Assembly (NCBI GenBank): GCA_031283865.1
Contig: JAITAX010000173.1
Location: 1-13,111, forward strand
Direction: 5' to 3'
Source: Eubacteriales Family XIII. Incertae Sedis bacterium
GTDB lineage: Bacteria > Bacillota > Clostridia > Peptostreptococcales > Anaerovoracaceae
DNA length: 13,111 nt
Shown here: positions 8,075 through 13,111 of the stretch, one piece after another
Numbering within the stretch: the first letter of the stretch is position 1
Layout: every line of letters begins with the position of its first letter
The notes under the pieces: generated by a model
Told to the model about the DNA's origin: nothing
Seen by the model: the letters and a program-made list of their open reading frames with translations, nothing else
The model's database searches: none
Translations under genes and position numbers: made by a program

Positions 8075-8630
8075 AGCGCTCACGGCGCGGCTCGGCGAGA
8101 AGCGGGCCGCGCACGTTCTGGGTACGGCGCGCACGGCTGCGGCGCTTGCGGCGCGCTGCGGCGTCGATGCGGAGAAAGCCAAGCGGGCGGCGCTGCTGCA
8201 CGACTGGTTCAGGAACGCTCCGCCTGCGGAGCTTGACGCGCTGATCGACCGCTACGGCATCGATCCCGCGCTGAAAGGCAGCGCCGGCCTGTCGCACGGC
8301 AAGATCGCGGCCGCCTGGATGGAGCGGGAACTCGGCATCGCGGACGCGGAGCTGACGGACGCCGTGCGCTACCACACCACGGGCCGCGCGGGCATGTCCG
8401 CGCTCGAAAAGATACTTTATGTGTCCGACGCGGCGGAGCCGACGCGCGACTATGAGGGCGTCTCACTGCTGCGGGAAACCGCGCGGCGGGACTTGGACGA
8501 AGCCTGCGTCATGGCGCTCGAAAACACGCTGCGCCTGCTTGAGGCGAGGGGGCTTTTGCCGCACCCCGATTCCCTGCGCGCGCTTCGATGGTTTGCGGCC
8601 GGACAGCCGCCGCAGACAGATGAATCGTAA
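8049..8630 (+). CDS. yqeK: YqeK-type HD-domain Ap4A hydrolase (symmetrical)
   Basis: An HD-domain phosphohydrolase. YqeK proteins are reported to split diadenosine tetraphosphate (Ap4A) symmetrically to ADP. The 193 residues carry the metal-binding set: H22, the HD pair H51-D52 (LLHDW), H83 (LSHGK), H109 (RYHTTGR) and D127 (YVSDAAEP), followed by the family motif EPTRDYEGV (130-138). The start at ATG 8049 lies inside nadD, 26 nt before its end, and is supported by GGGAG (8035-8039) 9 nt upstream; an N-terminus of this length agrees with homologues. Its position between nadD and rsfS is typical of Bacillota. Ap4A is a side product of aminoacyl-tRNA synthetases, of which three lie nearby; the functional link is inference. 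Confidence 0.93.
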   Translation: MKTDFTSREALTARLGEKRAAHVLGTARTAAALAARCGVDAEKAKRAALLHDWFRNAPPAELDALIDRYGIDPALKGSAGLSHGKIAAAWMERELGIADAELTDAVRYHTTGRAGMSALEKILYVSDAAEPTRDYEGVSLLRETARRDLDEACVMALENTLRLLEARGLLPHPDSLRALRWFAAGQPPQTDES

Positions 8631-8644
8631 CAATGAAACGACAG

Positions 8645-8653
8645 AAAGGGGAG
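8645..8653 (+). promoter_or_regulatory. rsfS ribosome binding site
   Basis: AAAGGGGAG lies 5 nt before TTG 8659 and decides the rsfS start in favour of this TTG over the upstream in-frame ATG 8620, which overlaps the end of yqeK and has no purine-rich site in front of it. Confidence 0.75.
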
Positions 8654-8658
8654 ACCGT

Positions 8659-9006
8659 TTGGACAGCAAACAACTGGCGCTCGGCGCCGCCGGCGTACTC
8701 CGCCAAAAGAAAGGAATCGATATCGTCATCTTGGACATCGCCGAAAAATCCTCCTTTGCGGATTTTCTCGTGATCGTCTCCGGCAACTCAGTGCGTCAGG
8801 TCGGCGGCCTTGCGGACGACGTGGAGACGGGACTTGCGGGCGCGGACGCGGCGCTCCGGCACATCGAGGGCAAGCCGGAGTCCGGCTGGGTGCTGCTCGA
8901 CTACGGCGATGTTATTGTTAATGTTTTCACGAAAGAACAGCGGGATCTGTACCGGATCGAGCAGATATGGGGAGACGGGAACCGGATTGAAGCGGAAGAG
9001 GTATGA
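8659..9006 (+). CDS. rsfS: Ribosomal silencing factor RsfS (Iojap/YbeB family)
   Basis: Binds ribosomal protein uL14 on the 50S subunit and blocks subunit joining, lowering translation in starvation. From TTG 8659 it has 115 residues, the usual size. Conserved segments are SSFADFLVIVSGNSVRQV (31-48) and GWVLLDYGDVIVNVFTKEQR (76-95), ending in LYRIEQIWGD (97-106). The TTG start is chosen for its strong Shine-Dalgarno and because homologues begin at this point; starting at ATG 8620 would add 13 polar residues (NRNNETTERGD region) with no family counterpart. It lies 28 nt after yqeK and its TGA overlaps an ATG at 9003 in the leuS frame. Confidence 0.94.
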   Translation: MDSKQLALGAAGVLRQKKGIDIVILDIAEKSSFADFLVIVSGNSVRQVGGLADDVETGLAGADAALRHIEGKPESGWVLLDYGDVIVNVFTKEQRDLYRIEQIWGDGNRIEAEEV

Positions 9007-9008
9007 AC

Positions 9009-11489
9009 ATGGCGGAAGACAGATACGATTTCGAAGAAATTGAAAAAAGGTGGCAGAAATATTGGTCCGACGCGGGGCTTTTCAAGACGCACGAAATCCC
9101 GGGCGCGGAAAAATATTACCTGCTCGAGATGTTCCCCTATCCGTCGGGCAAGCTGCATATGGGCCATGTGCGCAACTACTCCATAGGCGACGTCGCCGCC
9201 CGTTACCTGAAGATGAAAGGTCTGAACGTGCTGCATCCGATGGGCTGGGATTCTTTCGGCCTGCCCGCCGAGAACGCGGCCATCGCAAAGGGCGTGCACC
9301 CGAACCTATGGACGCACAACAACATGGCAGAGATGCGGGAGCAGTTCAAGCGGCTCGGCATCTCCTACGACTGGGACCGCGAGGTCGCGACCTGCGATCC
9401 CGCGTATTACAAATGGATGCAGTGGATCTTCATACAGTTCTTCAAAAACGGGCTGGCCTACAAGAAGAAGAACCCCGTCAACTGGTGTCCCTCCTGCGAA
9501 ACGGTGCTTGCGAACGAGCAGGTTGAAAGCGGCGTCTGCGACCGCTGCGGTTCCGTCGTCGGCAAGAAAGAGCTTTCGCAGTGGTATCTGAAGATCACGG
9601 ACTACGCGGAGCGCCTGCTTTCGGACCTCGACAGGCTTGAGGGCTGGCCCGCCAAGGTCAAGCTCATGCAGAAGAACTGGATCGGCAAGAGCACGGGCGC
9701 CGAGGTCGATTTTGGCATCGAGGGCTCGGACAAGACCCTGCGCGTCTTCACGACGCGGCCCGACACGCTCTTCGGCGTCACCTATATGGTGCTGGCGCCG
9801 GAACACCCTTTCGTGAAAGAACTCACGGCGGGCGGCGCGTATGAGGAACCCGTCCGGCAATTCCTCGAGAAGTTGCAGTACCTGTCCGACATAGACAGAA
9901 CGGCTGTCACGCTCGAAAAAGAGGGGCTTTTTATCGGGCGCAGCGCGATCAACCCGCTGAACGGCGCAAAGGTCCCCGTCTACATCGCGAATTACGTGCT
10001 GCCGGACTACGGCACGGGCGCGATCATGGCGGTGCCGGCCCACGACCAAAGGGACTTCGACTTCGCCGTAAAATACGGCCTCGACATCATCCCCGTCATA
10101 GACCCCCCCGCGGACGCGCGGATCGACGTGAACAATCTAAAAGAAGCTTTCATCGCCGAGGGCCGCATGATCAACTCCGGCGGATTCAACGGCCTGTCGA
10201 ATCGGGAAGCAATCGAACAAATTACGGCCTACATCGAAGAGAAAGGCATAGGCGCCGCCTCCGTGAACTACCGCCTGCGCGACTGGCTCATCTCACGGCA
10301 GCGTTACTGGGGGACGCCCATCCCCATGATCCGCTGCGACGCCTGCGGCTGGGTCCCCGAGAAAGAGGAAAATCTGCCCGTCCTGCTGCCCACGGACGTT
10401 GCCTTTACGGGCAAGGGGGAATCGCCGCTGACGACGAGCAAGACTTTCCGCGAAACGACCTGTCCGCTGTGCGGCGGCAAAGCCGAGCGGGAAACGGACA
10501 CGATGGACACTTTCCTCGATTCCTCGTGGTACTTCCTGCGCCTCTGCGACGCGCACAACGAGAAAGAGGCGTTTTCGAAAGAAAAAACCGCGTACTGGAT
10601 GGCGGTGGACCGCTACATCGGCGGCGTCGAACACGCGATCCTGCACCTGCTCTACGCGCGCTTTTTCACGAAATTCCTCTGCGACATCGGCAGCTGCCCC
10701 GTCGACGAGCCTTTCACAAACCTGCTGACGCAGGGGATGGTGCTGAAAGACGGCAAGAAGATGTCGAAGTCCGTCGGCAACGTCGTTTCCCCTGAGGAGA
10801 TCGTGAACAAATACGGCGCCGATACCGCGCGGCTCTTCATCCTCTTCGCATCCCCGCCCGAAAAGGAACTTGAGTGGTCCGATGCGGGCGTCGAGGGGAG
10901 CTATCGCTTCCTGAACAGGGTCTTCAGGCTCGTGAGCGAGCTTGCGGAGACGCTAAAGTCCGCGCCGGACGATTATACGTCCGTCACCGAGGCCGACAGG
11001 GCGCTCGACTTCGCGATGAACCGCGCGATCAAGAAAGTTTCTGACGACATCGGCGGGCGCTTCGGCTTCAACACCGCAATCAGCTCGATCATGGAGGCGG
11101 TGAACGCCCTGTACAAGTACAAGGAACTGCCGCAGACGAACGCGGGCCTTTTGAAAGCGGCCTTGACCGATTTGATCCTGATCCTGTCGCCTTTCACGCC
11201 GCATATCTGCGAGGAAATGTGGCGGCTCACGGGTCACGGCGCCTCGCTCTACGGTGAGAAATGGCCGGATTACAGCGAAGCGGCGCTCGCGCGGGACAGA
11301 ACGGAGATCGTCGTTCAAGTCAATGGCAAGGTCAAGGAAAAGTTCGAGGTCGAGAGCGGCTTAGGCAAAGAGGAACTCATCGCAGCCGCGCGCGCCGACG
11401 CGCGCGTCCAACGGCTGATCGCGGGCCGCGAGGTGCTGAAGCTGGTCGCCGTCCCCGGCAAGCTGTTGAACATCGTCGTGAAACAATAA
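9009..11489 (+). CDS. leuS: Leucyl-tRNA synthetase LeuRS
   Basis: A class I synthetase that charges tRNA-Leu, with a hydrolytic editing domain for mischarged tRNA. From ATG 9009 it has 826 residues, normal for bacterial LeuRS. It shows HMGH of the HIGH motif (50-53, in PYPSGKLHMGH), a zinc-type cluster C160/C163/C177/C180, the CP1 editing domain with the Thr-rich TTRPDT (248-253) and AHDQRDFDF (344-352), a second cysteine cluster C443/C446/C485/C488, the tRNA-acceptor region DTFLDSSWYFLR, KMSKS (584-588) and the C-terminal anticodon-binding region. ATG 9009 is preferred because GGAAGAGG (8994-9001) is 7 nt away; ATG 9003 (overlapping the rsfS stop) would add two residues but sits too close to that site. 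There is no space for a T-box. Confidence 0.97.
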   Translation: MAEDRYDFEEIEKRWQKYWSDAGLFKTHEIPGAEKYYLLEMFPYPSGKLHMGHVRNYSIGDVAARYLKMKGLNVLHPMGWDSFGLPAENAAIAKGVHPNLWTHNNMAEMREQFKRLGISYDWDREVATCDPAYYKWMQWIFIQFFKNGLAYKKKNPVNWCPSCETVLANEQVESGVCDRCGSVVGKKELSQWYLKITDYAERLLSDLDRLEGWPAKVKLMQKNWIGKSTGAEVDFGIEGSDKTLRVFTTRPDTLFGVTYMVLAPEHPFVKELTAGGAYEEPVRQFLEKLQYLSDIDRTAVTLEKEGLFIGRSAINPLNGAKVPVYIANYVLPDYGTGAIMAVPAHDQRDFDFAVKYGLDIIPVIDPPADARIDVNNLKEAFIAEGRMINSGGFNGLSNREAIEQITAYIEEKGIGAASVNYRLRDWLISRQRYWGTPIPMIRCDACGWVPEKEENLPVLLPTDVAFTGKGESPLTTSKTFRETTCPLCGGKAERETDTMDTFLDSSWYFLRLCDAHNEKEAFSKEKTAYWMAVDRYIGGVEHAILHLLYARFFTKFLCDIGSCPVDEPFTNLLTQGMVLKDGKKMSKSVGNVVSPEEIVNKYGADTARLFILFASPPEKELEWSDAGVEGSYRFLNRVFRLVSELAETLKSAPDDYTSVTEADRALDFAMNRAIKKVSDDIGGRFGFNTAISSIMEAVNALYKYKELPQTNAGLLKAALTDLILILSPFTPHICEEMWRLTGHGASLYGEKWPDYSEAALARDRTEIVVQVNGKVKEKFEVESGLGKEELIAAARADARVQRLIAGREVLKLVAVPGKLLNIVVKQ

Positions 11490-11536
11490 AAAAATCAAAA
11501 AAAACATTCATATATGACAAATGAAAGGAAAACAGA
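11490..11536 (+). other. AT-rich leuS-rnj spacer with two tiny ORFs
   Basis: A 47-bp stretch that is almost entirely A and T, in sharp contrast to the GC-rich genes. It contains an 8-codon ORF (11514-11540, MTNERKTD), whose TGA overlaps the TTG start of rnj, and a 15-codon ORF from 11521; neither has a Shine-Dalgarno. No hairpin terminator is seen. A TATATG (11511-11516) resembles a -10 box but lacks a -35 at the right distance. Confidence 0.5.
11524..11529 (+). promoter_or_regulatory. rnj ribosome binding site
   Basis: AAAGGA lies 7 nt before TTG 11537 and selects that TTG as the rnj start. The next in-frame candidate, GTG 11573, has no comparable site. Confidence 0.7.
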
Positions 11537-13111
11537 TTGAAAATCAAAGAAAGAAAGCCCGCGCCTGAGCGCGTGCGCGAGAAGCGTCAGCTCAAGCTGA
11601 TCCCCCTCGGCGGGTTGAACGAAATCGGCAAGAACATCACGGTTTTGGAATACCAAAACGACATCATGATCGTCGATTGCGGCATGTCCTTCCCGGACGA
11701 TGAGATGTACGGAATCGACATCGTATTGCCCGACTTCGCGTATCTGATCAAGAACCGCGCGAAGCTGCGCGGCATGATCCTCACGCACGGACACGAGGAC
11801 CACATAGGCGCGATTCCCTATCTGCTGCAGGAGCTGAACCTGCCCATCTACGGGACGCGGCTCACGCTCGGACTTGTCGAAAACAAGCTGCGAGAACACG
11901 GTATCACGGGGGATCTCAGGACGATCACGGCGGGAGAGGTAATCAACATCGGCCTGTTCCAAATCGAGGCCATCCGCATGACGCATTCCATCGCGGATTC
12001 TCTCTGTCTCGCGATCAACACGCCCGTCGGAAAAATATTTCATACAGGGGACTTCAAGATCGACTACACGCCCGTGGACGGCGAACCGATCAACTTCCAA
12101 CGCCTCGCCGAGATCGGGCGCGAGGGCGTACTCCTGATGCTGGCCGACAGCACGAACGCGGAGCGCAAGGGCTACACCGCCTCCGAAAAGGTGGTGGGGC
12201 GGACCCTCGAAAACATATTCCGCGGTTCGGATTCCCGCATCATCATCGCGTCTTTCTCCTCGAACGTGCATCGCGTGCAGAAGATCATAGACACGGCTGT
12301 CATGTTCGGCCGGCGCGTGGCCGTTTCCGGCAGGAGCATGATCAACGTGCTGAACCTCGCGATAGAGCTTGGCTACGTGAAGATCCCGGCGGGCGTTCTC
12401 GTGGACATCAACAAGATCAGGCATATCCCGGACAAGGAGCTCGTCGTGATCACGACGGGCAGCCAGGGTGAGCCTATGTCCGCCCTCGCGCGCATGGCGG
12501 ACAACGACCACAAGGCCGTGCAGATCAAGAAAGGGGACATGGTTATCCTGTCGTCAAGCCCGATCCCGGGCAACGAGCGCACCGTGTCGAACGTCGTCAA
12601 CAAGCTCTTCGAAAAGGGCGCGGACGTCATCTATTCCGACATCGCGGACATCCACGTTTCGGGCCACGCCTGCGAGGAGGAATTGAAACTGATCCATATG
12701 CTGATCAAACCCAAATACTTCATGCCCGTACACGGCGAGTACAGGCATCTCCACCGGCACGCGGTCATCGCGGAGGGCATCGGTATGCCCAAGGCGAACA
12801 TCTTCATTCTCGAGAACGGTCAAGTGCTGAATCTGACGCCGAATCGGGTGAACATATCGCGTGAGGAGGTTCCCGCCGCCCCCGTGTTCGTGGACGGCCT
12901 CGGCGTCGGCGACGTCGGCAACATCGTGCTGCGCGACCGCCGTCTGCTGTCGGAATCGGGCCTGATCATCGTCGTGGCGTCCGTCGAGAAGAGTACGGGC
13001 GAGATCATCGCGGGCCCCGACATCATATCGCGCGGCTTCGTCTACGTGCGCGAAAACGAAGACCTGATCGAGTCCGCGCGCGCCGCCGTGGTGCAGCGGC
13101 TTGAAAAATGC
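11537..13111 (+). CDS. rnj: Ribonuclease J, 3' end missing
   Basis: A beta-CASP metallo-beta-lactamase ribonuclease with 5'-to-3' exonuclease and endonuclease activity, central to mRNA decay and rRNA processing in Bacillota. The frame runs open to the window end: 525 codons of an expected 555 or so. It begins with a short basic tail, then LIPLGGLNEIGKN (21-33), the zinc motif THGHEDH (H84, H86, D88, H89), H150 in MTHSIADS, D172 in HTGDF, the beta-CASP part (ASFSSNVHR at 238-246, TTGSQGEP at 307-313, SSSPIPGNE at 339-347), HVSGHA (373-378) and MPVHGEYRHL (396-405), and the start of the C-terminal domain. The TTG start is supported by AAAGGA. Whether it is J1 or J2, or the only copy, cannot be told. 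The AT-rich gap from leuS could mark a separate transcription unit. Confidence 0.96.
   Translation, partial: MKIKERKPAPERVREKRQLKLIPLGGLNEIGKNITVLEYQNDIMIVDCGMSFPDDEMYGIDIVLPDFAYLIKNRAKLRGMILTHGHEDHIGAIPYLLQELNLPIYGTRLTLGLVENKLREHGITGDLRTITAGEVINIGLFQIEAIRMTHSIADSLCLAINTPVGKIFHTGDFKIDYTPVDGEPINFQRLAEIGREGVLLMLADSTNAERKGYTASEKVVGRTLENIFRGSDSRIIIASFSSNVHRVQKIIDTAVMFGRRVAVSGRSMINVLNLAIELGYVKIPAGVLVDINKIRHIPDKELVVITTGSQGEPMSALARMADNDHKAVQIKKGDMVILSSSPIPGNERTVSNVVNKLFEKGADVIYSDIADIHVSGHACEEELKLIHMLIKPKYFMPVHGEYRHLHRHAVIAEGIGMPKANIFILENGQVLNLTPNRVNISREEVPAAPVFVDGLGVGDVGNIVLRDRRLLSESGLIIVVASVEKSTGEIIAGPDIISRGFVYVRENEDLIESARAAVVQRLEKC

Noticed and set aside
8419..8658. Extension of the rsfS frame upstream to 8419
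   Set aside because: This part overlaps conserved yqeK codons and encodes an Arg/Ser-rich stretch unlike RsfS; the family begins near TTG 8659.
11488..11516. Promoter before rnj
   Set aside because: TATATG matches a -10 box at four of six bases, but the sequence 17 nt upstream is a run of A and no -35 is present.
11495..12511. A 338-codon open frame on the minus strand opposite rnj
   Set aside because: It mirrors the codon structure of RNase J, has no family features and no ribosome binding site worth noting.

Overview
The window is a dense run of housekeeping genes, all on the + strand, from a GC-rich (roughly 60% by eye) member of the Bacillota, most likely class Clostridia. The basis for this is the protein set (Rel, a HemZ-type radical SAM protein, YqeK, RsfS, RNase J) and the order rel-dtd-metallo-hydrolase-hemZ-hisS-aspS, which I know as a clostridial arrangement. 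A species cannot be named from the sequence. Both ends are cut inside genes: rel lacks its 5' part and rnj its 3' part.

Layout. 1-1827 is rel, the (p)ppGpp synthetase (its hydrolase domain is mostly outside the window). 1847-2296 is dtd, D-aminoacyl-tRNA deacylase. 2334-2951 is a small metallo-beta-lactamase-fold hydrolase. 2963-4348 is hemZ. 4366-5625 is hisS. 5709-7472 is aspS, interrupted by an in-frame TAA at 6186-6188. 7469-8074 is nadD, 8049-8630 yqeK, 8659-9006 rsfS, 9009-11489 leuS, and 11537-13111 the start of rnj (RNase J). Junctions are tight: aspS/nadD overlap by ATGA, nadD/yqeK overlap by 26 nt, and the largest gap is 83 bp (hisS-aspS). No stretch above 100 bp lacks a gene. I found no tRNA, rRNA, CRISPR array, insertion sequence, convincing promoter, T-box or terminator.

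How the genes fit together. Nearly everything concerns translation and the nucleotide signals tied to it: three aminoacyl-tRNA synthetases, a tRNA proofreading enzyme, the stringent-response enzyme, a ribosome-silencing factor, an Ap4A hydrolase (Ap4A is a by-product of aminoacyl-tRNA synthetases), NAD synthesis and the main RNA-decay nuclease of Gram-positive bacteria. The spacing suggests one transcript from rel to at least leuS. This last point is inference.

The most noteworthy feature is the ochre codon inside an otherwise perfectly conserved aspS. Other points are a T7 run at the stop of the metallo-hydrolase that overlaps a possible hemZ start, a NadD with altered signature motifs, in-frame tandem repeats in hemZ, and heavy use of the ATA isoleucine codon with almost no ATT. 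I do not see an undescribed defence, mobile or biosynthetic system here; the region reads as core genome.
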